A DNA stretch of 7,478 nt from Gemmatimonadota bacterium (GCA_019348475.1 JAHWJJ010000221.1:1-7478); one strand, 5' to 3'; shown: positions 1 to 6,815, numbered from the stretch's first letter. Numbers and translations: made by a program. The notes: generated by a model not told the origin, from the sequence alone.

Positions 1-1724
1 GGGTCCACGCGAATTCCCATGCGCCCGCCGGCGGGGGTGAACTTGGCCGCGTTGGCCAGCAGGTTCAGCAGGATCTGCTGCAGCCGCTCGGCGTCCGCGC
101 GCGCGATGAGGTCGGGGGCGCAGGCGCACCTTTCCACCGTGATCCCGCGGGCGCTGGCCTGCGGCAGCACCATGGCCTCCGCGGCGCCCACGGCCTCCGC
201 CAGGTTCACGTCCGCCACCTCGTAGGTGACCGCCCCCGCCTCCATGCGGGCGTAGCTCAGCACCTCGTTGATCAGCCGCAGCAGGTGCCGCTGGCTCTGC
301 TGAATGCGGTTCAGGTCCTGCCGCTGCGCGTCGTTCACGGGGCCGCGCACCCCCAGCTCCACCAGCTCCGCGTACCCGCCGATGGCGTTCAGCGGCGTGC
401 GCAGCTCGTGGCTCATCACGGCGAGAAAGTCGCTCTTGGCGCGGTTGGCGGCCTCGGCCTCTTCCTTGGCGCGGCGCAGCGCCTCTTCCACCTCCTTGCG
501 CTCGGTGATGTCCTGCCCGCTGCCGACCATGCGCACCGGCCGGCCGCTCTCGTCGCGCAGCACCCGGCCGCGGCCGTGCAGCGCGCGCACCGTGCCGTCG
601 GGGCGCACGATGCGGTGGTCGGTGGCGAACGCCTCGCCCCCCGCCAGCGCGTCCCGCACCACGTCCTGCACCATCTCGCGGTCGTCGGGGTGCACCAGGC
701 CGGAAAAGCGGTCGAAGTCCATGGGGCCGGCGCGCGGGTCCACGCCGTAGACGGCGTACAGCTCGTCACTCCACCAGAGCGCGCCCGTGTCCAGGTTCCA
801 CTCCCAGCTGCCGATGTGGGCGATGCGCTCCGTCTCGCGCAGCAGCGTCTCGCTACGCCGGCGCTCCTCTTCCGCCCGCACCCGCTCCGTGACGTCCACG
901 TTCACGCCGACCATGCGCAGCGGCGCGCCGTCGTCGCCGTAGAGGAACTGGGCCCTTCCCTCGATGCTGCGCACCTCGCCGTCGGGGCGGCGGATGCGAA
1001 ACGCGAAGTCCATCTCCCGCTCGCCGCGGGCCATGGCCTGCGCCATCTCGTCCCGCATCCGCGGCAGGTCCTCGGGATGCACGAAGGTGCTCCACGCCTG
1101 GATGGTGCCGCCGAACGTACCCGGCTGCAGCCCGAACAGCCGCTCCTCCTCCTCGGTCCAGGTGATCCGCCCGCTGGGCACGTGCCAGTCGAAGGTGCCG
1201 ATGTGCGCGGCGCGCTGGGCCAGCCGCAGCCGCTCTTCCCACTCGCGCAGCGCGGCTTCGGACTCCTTCTGCTCGGTCAGGTCCAGGTGGGCGAGCACCA
1301 CCTGCGTCAGCGTTCCCGCCCGGTCGCGCACGGGGTATACGTACGCCTGGGTCCACCGCACGCGGCCCACCCCGTCCGTCGCCAGGCGCGAGATGTCGTA
1401 GCGCACGGGCGGCGTGACCACCGTCTCGCCCTGGAAGGCGCGGCGGATGAAGGGGAGCGCCCCCTGCCGCTCCAGCTCGGGGTCCGTGAGCACGCAATAA
1501 TCCGGGGGCGCCGTGTCCAGGCTGACGCCCCACAGCCGCTCGAACGCCGGGTTCACGGCCAGCAGCCGCCCCGCGGGGTCGTAGATGACGGTGCTGAACG
1601 GCGACTGCGTGAACAGCGCCTCCGCCAGCGCCCCGTCCACCCCGGCGGGCGGTACCGGCGCCGACGCGGCGGAGAAGTCGGCGAGGGGGATGCCCGATGC
1701 GTCGACAGGACGGTGGAGGGTCAT
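1..1724 (-). CDS. Cytosolic multi-PAS sensor histidine kinase (C-terminus cut by window edge)
   Basis: Seen: an open frame of 574 codons reads from ATG at 1724 off the left edge without a stop. It encodes three PAS-type sensor domains at about residues 34-150, 165-285 and 300-412. The second and third each end in the PAS/PAC-like D-V/I-T-E-R, and the first in D-L-T-E-Q. A short charged coiled-coil linker (about 410-432) leads into a HisKA dimerisation domain whose H-box MSHELRTPLN places the phospho-acceptor at His439. The HATPase domain begins with an N-box (Asn554/Asn558 in NLLANAAKF); the G boxes lie outside the window. There is no signal peptide or membrane helix, so the kinase should sense a cytosolic cue. 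Known of the family: ATP-dependent autophosphorylation, then transfer to a response regulator, none of which is visible here. The start is supported by AGGA (1730-1733), five bases upstream. Ligands are unknown, and a receiver domain beyond the edge cannot be excluded. Confidence 0.95.
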   Translation of the reverse strand, partial: MTLHRPVDASGIPLADFSAASAPVPPAGVDGALAEALFTQSPFSTVIYDPAGRLLAVNPAFERLWGVSLDTAPPDYCVLTDPELERQGALPFIRRAFQGETVVTPPVRYDISRLATDGVGRVRWTQAYVYPVRDRAGTLTQVVLAHLDLTEQKESEAALREWEERLRLAQRAAHIGTFDWHVPSGRITWTEEEERLFGLQPGTFGGTIQAWSTFVHPEDLPRMRDEMAQAMARGEREMDFAFRIRRPDGEVRSIEGRAQFLYGDDGAPLRMVGVNVDVTERVRAEEERRRSETLLRETERIAHIGSWEWNLDTGALWWSDELYAVYGVDPRAGPMDFDRFSGLVHPDDREMVQDVVRDALAGGEAFATDHRIVRPDGTVRALHGRGRVLRDESGRPVRMVGSGQDITERKEVEEALRRAKEEAEAANRAKSDFLAVMSHELRTPLNAIGGYAELVELGVRGPVNDAQRQDLNRIQQSQRHLLRLINEVLSYARMEAGAVTYEVADVNLAEAVGAAEAMVLPQASARGITVERCACAPDLIARADAERLQQILLNLLANAAKFTPAGGRMGIRVD

Positions 1725-1821
1725 GCGAGTCCTGCACTGCGGCGAGTGGAAGGCGCCGGCGGAGGGGACGAGCGATGTGCGGCCAGCGCTGGCGGAGGAT
1801 CGGGCGTTCGCGGATCGACGC

Positions 1822-1850
1822 AAGGTAAACCGTTGCGCCGCCGGGGACAA
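1822..1850 (-). promoter_or_regulatory. Candidate sigma70-type promoter of the histidine kinase
   Basis: On the minus strand a -35-like TTGTCC (1845-1850) is followed, after a 17-base spacer, by a -10-like TACCTT (1822-1827, TAnnnT class). Transcription would start near 1815, giving a leader of about 90 bases before the kinase ATG. The spacing is ideal, but the boxes are only partial consensus matches. Its presence suggests the kinase is transcribed independently of the PAP2 gene upstream. Confidence 0.45.
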
Positions 1851-1871
1851 CGTGGTGGGCAGCGCCCCGTC

Positions 1872-1886
1872 ACCGCACGGTGCGGT
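1872..1886. repeat. Perfect 15-bp inverted repeat, possible operator
   Basis: ACCGCAC-G-GTGCGGT is a perfect 7+7 palindrome around one central base, in the gap between the PAP2 stop and the kinase promoter. Its centre (1879) lies about 64 bases upstream of the inferred kinase transcription start, where a class I activator often binds. It could instead form an RNA hairpin at the 3' end of the PAP2 message, but no T-run follows it. Confidence 0.4.
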
Positions 1887-1900
1887 CCGCGTCCGCCGGC

Positions 1901-1923
1901 GCCTGGCCGGGGCCGGTTCAGGC
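1901..1923 (-). other. GC-rich hairpin across the PAP2 stop codon
   Basis: GCCTG (1901-1905) and CAGGC (1919-1923) are complementary, and an inner CCGG...CCGG segment can extend the stem. The structure covers the PAP2 stop. On the minus strand no T-run follows, so it is not a canonical intrinsic terminator. In sequence this GC-rich such hairpins also arise by chance. Confidence 0.25.
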
Positions 1924-2760
1924 CGGGTCGGGCGGGGCCACGGGGCCGCCGGGCTCCAGGTCCTTTTCCTCCACCACCACCGTGGGGCGGCGGCTGCGGA
2001 AGTAGCGGACGGCCTCGATCCCCAGGCCGCAGATCACCGCCCACGCGGCGCCCATCACGAACCCCGCCAGCACGTCCGAGGGATAGTGCACGCCCAGGTA
2101 CAGCCGCGACCAGCCGATCAGCAGGATCACCAGGATGGCCAGCGCCCAGGTGATCCGCCGCAGGAATCGCGTGGGCGCCAGCCGCGCGATGAGGAACGCC
2201 AGCGTGCCGTAGACCACGATGGAGGTCATCGCGTGGCCGGAGGGGAACGAGGCCAGCCCCACGTGCTCCGTGCGCCAGGGAAACACGTCCGGACGCGGCC
2301 GGTCGAACGCCACTTTCAGGGCGGTGTTCACGAACCCGGCGCCCACCATGGACACCCACAGCAGCGCCGCGGAGTAGTGGTGCCGGCTGTGCCACAGGAA
2401 GACGCTGGCGATCAGCACCACCATCCACACCACCACGCGCGCGCCCAGCGCCGTCACCTCCAGCGCCACCGCGTCCAGCCAGGGCGCCCCCATGCGCTCC
2501 ATCATCCGCAGGATGGACTCGTCCGCGTGCAGGGTGTCGCCCGCCATCACCCGCTCGGCCAGGGTGGCGAACCCCACCGCCGCGACCATCACCACCACCA
2601 AGCCGATGATGAGAAAGGCGCCCACGGCGCGGTAGAAGCCCTGCACGTGCGCGCCGATCCACCGCAGCAGGCGGTAGAGCAGGTCGTACAGCGGGCGCAG
2701 CGGACCTCCGCGGGGAACGGTCCGGCGGTCGTAGGCGGGTGACTGGGGTCCCGTGCTCAT
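1918..2760 (-). CDS. PAP2-family membrane lipid phosphatase
   Basis: Encodes 280 residues. All three acid-phosphatase motifs are intact: K-x6-RP (Lys149, Arg156-Pro157), PSGH (173-176, with His176) and SR-x5-H-x3-D (Ser218, Arg219, His225, Asp229). Hydrophobic helices lie at about 46-67, 106-123, 132-148, 179-194, 205-217 and 230-250, so this is an integral membrane enzyme with its active site expected on the outer face. Known of the family: dephosphorylation of isoprenoid or lipid (pyro)phosphates such as undecaprenyl pyrophosphate or phosphatidylglycerol phosphate. Which substrate applies here cannot be read from sequence. The ATG at 2760 is preferred because GGAG lies eight bases upstream; a GTG at 2778 would add six residues. 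The C-terminal tail (about 251-280) is charged, then proline-rich, and looks cytosolic. The gene is divergent from the ABC operon, which supports a role in envelope maintenance or antibiotic tolerance (inference). Confidence 0.93.
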   Translation of the reverse strand: MSTGPQSPAYDRRTVPRGGPLRPLYDLLYRLLRWIGAHVQGFYRAVGAFLIIGLVVVMVAAVGFATLAERVMAGDTLHADESILRMMERMGAPWLDAVALEVTALGARVVVWMVVLIASVFLWHSRHHYSAALLWVSMVGAGFVNTALKVAFDRPRPDVFPWRTEHVGLASFPSGHAMTSIVVYGTLAFLIARLAPTRFLRRITWALAILVILLIGWSRLYLGVHYPSDVLAGFVMGAAWAVICGLGIEAVRYFRSRRPTVVVEEKDLEPGGPVAPPDPA

Positions 2761-2792
2761 GCCGCGCGCTCCGCGCACGCTCCATGCCGCAC

Positions 2793-2822
2793 TTGCGGGC
2801 GGGCCGGTGGGGGCGGTACGCT
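2793..2822 (+). promoter_or_regulatory. Candidate promoter giving a leaderless ABC transcript
   Basis: A -35-like TTGCGG (2793-2798), an 18-base spacer and a -10-like TACGCT (2817-2822) end seven bases before the ATG at 2830. The first transcribed base should therefore fall at or next to the start codon. No good Shine-Dalgarno sequence stands in front of this ATG, which agrees with leaderless translation. It lies inside the 69-base divergent gap with the PAP2 gene. Confidence 0.5.
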
Positions 2823-2829
2823 CCCGCGC

Positions 2830-3828
2830 ATGATCCGGCTAGAGAAGGTGGTCAAGGAATACGGCGGACCGCTGGCGCGCCTGCGCGGCGAGCGGGTACG
2901 CGCGCTGGACGGCGTTACGCTGCAGGTGCCCGCCGGCGCCGCCGTCGGCCTGGTGGGGCCCAACGGCGCGGGAAAGAGCACGCTCATCCGCCTGCTGCTG
3001 GGGTACCTGGGCCCCACGCGCGGCGGGGTGCAGGTGGGCGGCATGCTGCCGCGCGACTACGCGGAACGCCGCGGCGTGGCGTACGTGCCGGAGCGCGTCT
3101 CCCTTCCCCCGGCGTGGACGGTGGGCGGCGCGCTGCACGCCTTTGCCGCCCTGGGCGAGGTGGACCGCCCCGCGGAGCGCATCCAGCGGGTGCTGCGCAA
3201 GCTGGGGCTGGCGGAGATCGCCGGGCGGCGCGTGGCCGCGCTCAGCAAGGGAAACCTGCAGCGCCTGGCCATCGCGCAGGCGCTGCTGGCGGACCGCAAG
3301 GTGATGGTGATGGACGAGGGGACCGACGGGCTGGACCCCGAGTGGGTGGCCCGCGTGCGCGAGATGCTGGACGAATGGCGCCACGCGGACCCGGAGCGCG
3401 TGCTGGTCTACGCCTCGCACGACCTGGACGAGGTGGAGCGCGTGGCGGACCAGGCGGTGGTCCTTTCCGAGGGCCGCGTGCGCGAGGTGGTGGAGCTGCG
3501 CGGCGAAGGCCCCGGGACCGCGTACCGGCTGGAGGTGGAGGGGCCGGATTCCGCGCGCCGCGTGGCGGACGCCTTTCCCGGCGCGCTGCCGGTGCCCGGC
3601 GCGGGGCACGCTTTCCGGGTGCAGGCGGCCAACCCGCGCGACCTCACGCGCCGGCTGGGGACGCTGGTGCAGGCGGGGGCCGTGCTCCGCTCGGTGGCGC
3701 CGGAGGCCGGCTCCCTGCGCGAGCGCTACCACCAGGGGCTGGCACGGCGGACGGAGGCCGCCTCGCGGATCGGGGACGCCGTGGACGCCGCATCCGCTTC
3801 GGCCGCGGAGCGGGAGGAGGGCGCGTGA
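2830..3828 (+). CDS. ABC exporter ATP-binding protein (NosF/CcmA/BcrA-like)
   Basis: Encodes 332 residues. The nucleotide-binding domain spans about 1-220: Walker A GPNGAGKST (43-51), ABC signature LSKGN (138-142), Walker B VMVMDE (158-163, Asp162 and Glu163), D-loop GLDP (167-170) and switch His197. The Q-loop position reads YVPE (Glu88 instead of Gln), as I recall for NosF-type ATPases, and Walker B is followed by DEGT rather than the usual DEPT. Residues about 225-305 form an extra C-terminal domain common in ABC-2 drug and bacitracin-type ATPases; the last 25 residues are Ala/Glu-rich. The subunit sits on the cytosolic face and powers the permease encoded next, whose start overlaps this stop. 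The transported molecule is unknown; a drug, peptide or lipid is likely for this family. Confidence 0.93.
   Translation: MIRLEKVVKEYGGPLARLRGERVRALDGVTLQVPAGAAVGLVGPNGAGKSTLIRLLLGYLGPTRGGVQVGGMLPRDYAERRGVAYVPERVSLPPAWTVGGALHAFAALGEVDRPAERIQRVLRKLGLAEIAGRRVAALSKGNLQRLAIAQALLADRKVMVMDEGTDGLDPEWVARVREMLDEWRHADPERVLVYASHDLDEVERVADQAVVLSEGRVREVVELRGEGPGTAYRLEVEGPDSARRVADAFPGALPVPGAGHAFRVQAANPRDLTRRLGTLVQAGAVLRSVAPEAGSLRERYHQGLARRTEAASRIGDAVDAASASAAEREEGA
3812..3820 (+). promoter_or_regulatory. Strong Shine-Dalgarno site fixing the permease GTG start
   Basis: GGGAGGAGG sits inside the end of the ATPase gene, four bases before the GTG at 3825. It is the best ribosome-binding match in this operon and contrasts with the apparently leaderless first gene. 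It supports translational coupling of the two subunits. Confidence 0.75.
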
Positions 3829-4544
3829 TCCCCATCCTGCTGCGCGGGCTGCTGCCGCGCGTGCTCCTGGTGGCGCTGCTGTGCGTCGCCTTCTTTTTCC
3901 TGGAGCCGGGCTTCCACACCCACGAGGGCGGCGCGTCGGAGGAGTTCCACCTGGACCTGGGATACATGGGGCTGGCCGCCACCCTGGCCAACCTGGCCGG
4001 CCTGTCGATGCTGGTGCTGCTGGGCGGATTCGTCTCCAACGACCGACGGCAGGGGTACTACCGCCTCTACTTCTCGCACCCCACCCGTCCCGTCGCCTTC
4101 TACGGCGTGCGCTGGGCGCTGGGGCTGCTGCTGGCCATGGCGGCGGCGGCCGTGTTCCTGGTGCTGGGGCAGGTGGTGGCGTGGGGGCGGTTCGAGGGGG
4201 GCTGGAGCGGGCTGTACCTGGCGCTGCTGGCCGCCATCGCGTACGGGGGGATGATCGCCTTCCTCTCCGTCGCCCTGGCGCGCGGCGACACGTGGGTGGC
4301 GCTGGTGCTCTTTCTGTTCAACATCTTCTGGCTGCAGGCGACCTCACTGGGCCTGCAGCCGCTGCCGCCGCTGCTGAACGACCTCGTCTCCATCCTGCTC
4401 CCCCCGCGGCTCGCCCTTTCGGACGTGTACGACGGCCTTCTGCGCGGCGAGATCGTCTGGGGCGCCAGCGCGTTCGCCGCCGGCTACGGCGTGTTCTGGC
4501 TGCTGATGGCCGGCCTGCTCCTCCGGCTGCGCGACTGGCCGTGA
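3825..4544 (+). CDS. ABC-2 type permease subunit, six helices
   Basis: Encodes 239 residues starting at a GTG that overlaps the ATPase stop (GTGA, 3825-3828). Six hydrophobic segments can be seen at about 8-26, 48-70, 93-120, 128-152, 156-172 and 209-233, the usual count for an ABC-2 half transporter. A short charged external loop (about 31-45, with two His and several acidic residues) follows helix 1. The loop SNDRRQGYYRLYFSHPTRP after helix 2 is positively charged and tyrosine-rich and probably contacts the ATPase from the cytosol. Two such subunits with two ATPases would form an exporter in the inner membrane. Sequence alone does not give the substrate; nos-type or bacitracin-type relatives are alternatives. 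I see no third operon gene downstream: the next gene is convergent. Confidence 0.88.
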   Translation: MIPILLRGLLPRVLLVALLCVAFFFLEPGFHTHEGGASEEFHLDLGYMGLAATLANLAGLSMLVLLGGFVSNDRRQGYYRLYFSHPTRPVAFYGVRWALGLLLAMAAAAVFLVLGQVVAWGRFEGGWSGLYLALLAAIAYGGMIAFLSVALARGDTWVALVLFLFNIFWLQATSLGLQPLPPLLNDLVSILLPPRLALSDVYDGLLRGEIVWGASAFAAGYGVFWLLMAGLLLRLRDWP

Positions 4545-4694
4545 CGGCGGATTGAGCAAAGATCTCCGGCAACTCGGCCGGCCGACGGTCTGGCAGGCCG
4601 CAGCGAGACGCGGAAAGTGCCTGAGGAGTTCTCCGCCACCCGGCCGCCATGGCGACCAGCCCGTTGTCGGCCTGCATCCCACCGACCGAGTGCT
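4545..4694. other. Convergent intergenic gap, no clear element
   Basis: This 150-base gap separates the permease stop from the oppositely oriented seven-helix gene. Only weak GC-rich inverted repeats are visible, for example CGGCC/GGCCG near 4575-4600 and GCCTG/CAGGC at 4670-4700. None has a T-run, so I do not call a terminator, and I see no credible small gene. Confidence 0.5.
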
Positions 4695-5474
4695 TCAGGC
4701 GTGCACGGAGGGAGTGCTGGCGAATGGACGGGGGTCAGGGAGCAGGCCACGCACCGGCCGGCCGCGGGAGACGCCGAGCAGGTGCCGGAGCGCCACCGCG
4801 ACCATCAGGCAGCGGAGGACGGCCTTGAGCGTCTGCACGTGCAAGGGACGGGGCGCCCACTGTCCCGCCACCCCGAGGTGCGCCTCGGCCGCGAACAGCA
4901 GAACGCTGAGCGCCAGAATGAATCCGTTCAGCGCCAGCGAAAGCCACAGCGCGCGGTCGATGCCCCCGCTGGCGATCCCCACCGCCAGCACGGCCATGAA
5001 GGCGACCATCTCCAGAACGTCGAAGACCGCGACGGCGGAATAGTGCGTGAAGTTGGTGAAGTCTGGCTCCCACCAGCCCACCAGCCCACCCAGCACCATT
5101 CCGCCGAGTACGCCCGCCATGGCTGTTCGGAGCGGCGGCGGCTCGGCGCCAACCGCCGTTCGGCGGTACAGAACCAGCGCCAGCACCACGCAGAACGCCG
5201 TCAGCGCGAACGTTCGGCTGTGATTGAGGACGGGGTGCCACCAGAGGACCAGCGCCCAGGGCCTGGACGTGGGCCCACCCAGAAACCCGATGATCGAGAA
5301 CACGTCGTGGAAAAGCGAGTTGAGCCCCGTCGCCAGGAACGTGCAGCCCGTCAGTGCCCACGCATACGCGTACCGCCGCTCAGGGCGCGGGATGGCCCGG
5401 GCGATGAGCAACGCCAGCACCGCGAAGGCCAGCATGGCGAGCGACATGGCGCACTGGGCGGCGAGAACGCGCAT
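4695..5474 (-). CDS. Unknown seven-helix membrane protein (module copy A)
   Basis: I do not recognise this 259-residue protein. Seven hydrophobic helices are apparent at about 5-27, 36-64, 88-103, 116-135, 146-168, 174-197 and 213-232. Arg-rich loops after helices 1 and 3 and an Arg-rich tail predict N-out/C-in topology. There is no enzymatic or cytosolic domain; the tail (about 234-259) is short and Pro/Arg-rich. It is paralogous to the protein encoded at 6050-6808. Both have AWALTxxxFLxxG at helix 2 (here 39-50), G-I/L-D-R-x-L-W before helix 6 (here 171-177) and a similar helix 7. The layout recalls seven-helix sensor regions found at the N-termini of some kinases and cyclases, but nothing of that kind is attached. 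The start lies 19 bases after the stop of the small CPPxC protein gene, so the two are probably cotranscribed. The ribosome site is weak (GGA). Confidence 0.85.
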   Translation of the reverse strand: MRVLAAQCAMSLAMLAFAVLALLIARAIPRPERRYAYAWALTGCTFLATGLNSLFHDVFSIIGFLGGPTSRPWALVLWWHPVLNHSRTFALTAFCVVLALVLYRRTAVGAEPPPLRTAMAGVLGGMVLGGLVGWWEPDFTNFTHYSAVAVFDVLEMVAFMAVLAVGIASGGIDRALWLSLALNGFILALSVLLFAAEAHLGVAGQWAPRPLHVQTLKAVLRCLMVAVALRHLLGVSRGRPVRGLLPDPRPFASTPSVHA

Positions 5475-5493
5475 GGTGGTCCGGGTCAGTGCG

Positions 5494-5925
5494 TCAGGTG
5501 CCGCAGTTGGGCGGGCACAGCTTGGCGTCGTTCTCGACCGTGAATACCGTGTCCGTCTCGGTGGTCGTGTCCTTCTTGGTGGGGTCGTGCTCGTCCTTGT
5601 ACAGCTCGATCGTGATCTTCTTCACGCTGTGCGCGGCATCGTTCAGCGTTAAGGTGATGTCCTTCTTCCCCTTCTTCGCCTTCAGCCGGATGGTGTGCTT
5701 CTTGGGGACTGGCTTGCCGTTGAGCTGATGCGTCCCGGCCTGCTGGTAGAGTCCGTGCGCCACGCCGTTCTTCGTCACCGTGCAGGCGCTGGCGAACGCC
5801 GGGTGCACAGTGAGTTCGTAATCGGCGTCGCCGTTCAACACCTTGTGGACCTCGCCGTCGAGGACGAGGGTGGTGGAGCCTCCCTGCGCCGTGCCGGCCG
5901 GGATCGCGGTGAGCTCGTCTGCCAT
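5494..5925 (-). CDS. Unknown small CPPxC-tail protein, lysine-rich (module copy A)
   Basis: I do not recognise this 143-residue protein. It has no signal peptide or membrane helix. A beta-rich middle (about 77-110), with alternating hydrophobic residues and a D-x2-H-x-V element, is followed by a hydrophilic Asp/Lys/Thr stretch (111-127) and a C-terminus ENDAKLCPPNCGT with Cys137 and Cys141. A third Cys lies at 48. It has 16 Lys and a single Arg, strange for such a GC-rich genome, and its DNA is visibly less GC-rich than its neighbours. It is homologous to the 6816-7193 product over the beta block and the C-terminal motif. The ATG at 5925 is chosen because GAGG (5931-5934) lies five bases upstream; an in-frame start at 6021 would add an unlikely 32-residue Pro-rich extension. 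It probably acts with the membrane protein encoded directly downstream. Metal binding, redox activity or a processed peptide role are possible but unproven. Confidence 0.82.
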   Translation of the reverse strand: MADELTAIPAGTAQGGSTTLVLDGEVHKVLNGDADYELTVHPAFASACTVTKNGVAHGLYQQAGTHQLNGKPVPKKHTIRLKAKKGKKDITLTLNDAAHSVKKITIELYKDEHDPTKKDTTTETDTVFTVENDAKLCPPNCGT

Positions 5926-6049
5926 TGCTGCCTCTGTGTTGTGAGTGAGATGAAGGGGGGGAACCAGGAGGGGACTGCTCCGGAACAAATTGCACCATGG
6001 GGGACGATGGGGCAAGTCCAACTGCTGATTGCTGCTACATGAGCCTCGC
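5926..6049. other. Spacer between the two duplicated modules
   Basis: These 124 bases separate the stop of the upstream seven-helix gene from the lysine-rich small-protein gene. They hold the GAGG ribosome site (5931-5934). On the minus strand there are TTG-containing stretches that could be -35 elements, but I find no convincing TAnnnT partner. Read-through from the upstream module and a separate internal promoter both remain possible. Confidence 0.4.
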
Positions 6050-6808
6050 TCAGCCGTGCGCAGGGCGCCGCAGCGCGTGCAGCCCCTCGAAAGGCGCGGG
6101 GACGCGCCGGCCGCCGGCCGCCAGCTGCAGCCGCCGCGCGGCGAGCGCCACCATGCACGCCGTGAGCACAGTGCCCACCCAGTAGAAGACCGTGAAGTAC
6201 GTGGCCGCGTACGTCATCGTCCACGCCGCCATCACCGCCAGAAAGCTGACGGCGATGGTTTCCTTGAGCATGTAGACGGCCAGCGCCATCCACAGCAGCC
6301 GGTCCAGCCCGTCGTTGTACACGGCGGCGAACAGGGCCGCCATCAGCACCACCGCGGTGAGCGCGGTGACCAGCGCCAGCTGAGTGAGGAACGCGTACGC
6401 GCTGGGATACGGCAGCAGCCGCGCACTCAACGTGGCCGCGAGGGCGGTCGCCAGCAGCACCGCAGGGGATGCGGCCGCCACTTGCGCGGCGCGCCGCCGC
6501 CGGGACACCAGCAGCAACAGCAGCAGCACGCCGAACACGACGCTCACCACGCCGCGGCCCAGGTTGGCCGCCGGAGACCACGCGTACACAAGGCGGAACA
6601 CCGGCGAGTGGACCGGCGCGGCGGCGGAAACGACGGACTGCGCGGTCGCGCAGGTGCCCACCACCAGAAAGTTGGCCGCGGTCAGGGCCCAGGCCAGCGC
6701 GGCGCGGTCGCGGCGCAGCGCCCGGAAGCGGCGCCACACCAGCAGCGCCAGCACGCCGAACAGCAGGAGCAGCGTGGTGGAAACGATCTGCTGAACGTGC
6801 GTGATCAT
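6050..6808 (-). CDS. Unknown seven-helix membrane protein (module copy B)
   Basis: Encodes 252 residues and is a paralogue of the 4695-5474 product. Helices can be placed at about 10-26, 36-62, 84-101, 108-130, 138-163, 167-193 and 199-226. Basic loops RRFRALRRDR (26-35) and SRRRR (102-106) and the Arg-rich tail give the same N-out/C-in prediction. Shared marks are AWALTxxxFLxxG (39-51), NDGLDRLLW (165-173) and a helix 7 ending in an Arg/Leu/Gly-rich tail. No catalytic domain is attached. The ATG lies seven bases after the stop of the gene at 6816-7193, and the G-rich ribosome site overlaps that stop region, so translation is likely coupled. Function is unknown: a receptor-like sensor, a transporter-like partner or a membrane anchor for the small protein would all fit. 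Confidence 0.86.
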   Translation of the reverse strand: MITHVQQIVSTTLLLLFGVLALLVWRRFRALRRDRAALAWALTAANFLVVGTCATAQSVVSAAAPVHSPVFRLVYAWSPAANLGRGVVSVVFGVLLLLLLVSRRRRAAQVAAASPAVLLATALAATLSARLLPYPSAYAFLTQLALVTALTAVVLMAALFAAVYNDGLDRLLWMALAVYMLKETIAVSFLAVMAAWTMTYAATYFTVFYWVGTVLTACMVALAARRLQLAAGGRRVPAPFEGLHALRRPAHG

Positions 6809-6815
6809 CCCCGGC

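Noticed and set aside
285..2153. Very long plus-strand open frame (622 codons) opposite the kinase and phosphatase genes
   Set aside because: Its product is His/Arg/Pro/Ala-rich low-complexity sequence with no domain. The minus strand beneath it encodes intact PAS, HisKA and PAP2 motifs; GC-rich third positions produce such antisense frames.
1585..2742. Plus-strand frame encoding a protein with His-rich runs
   Set aside because: It is the reverse complement of the PAP2 gene; the His runs come from Val/Met-rich membrane helix codons read backwards.
2739..3824. Open frame upstream of and in frame with the permease, suggesting a longer fused protein
   Set aside because: This part is an out-of-frame reading of the ATPase gene, giving Arg/Gly/Ala-rich sequence. 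The strong ribosome site before GTG 3825 and the immediate start of helix 1 mark the true beginning.
4735..5361. Alternative minus-strand frame overlapping the seven-helix gene (208 codons)
   Set aside because: It gives Gly/Arg/Ala-rich sequence without helices or motifs, while the chosen frame yields seven clean hydrophobic segments and a paralogue.
5926..6021. 32-residue N-terminal extension of the lysine-rich small protein
   Set aside because: It is Pro-rich, has no good ribosome site and is absent from the paralogue, whereas ATG 5925 has GAGG at the right distance.
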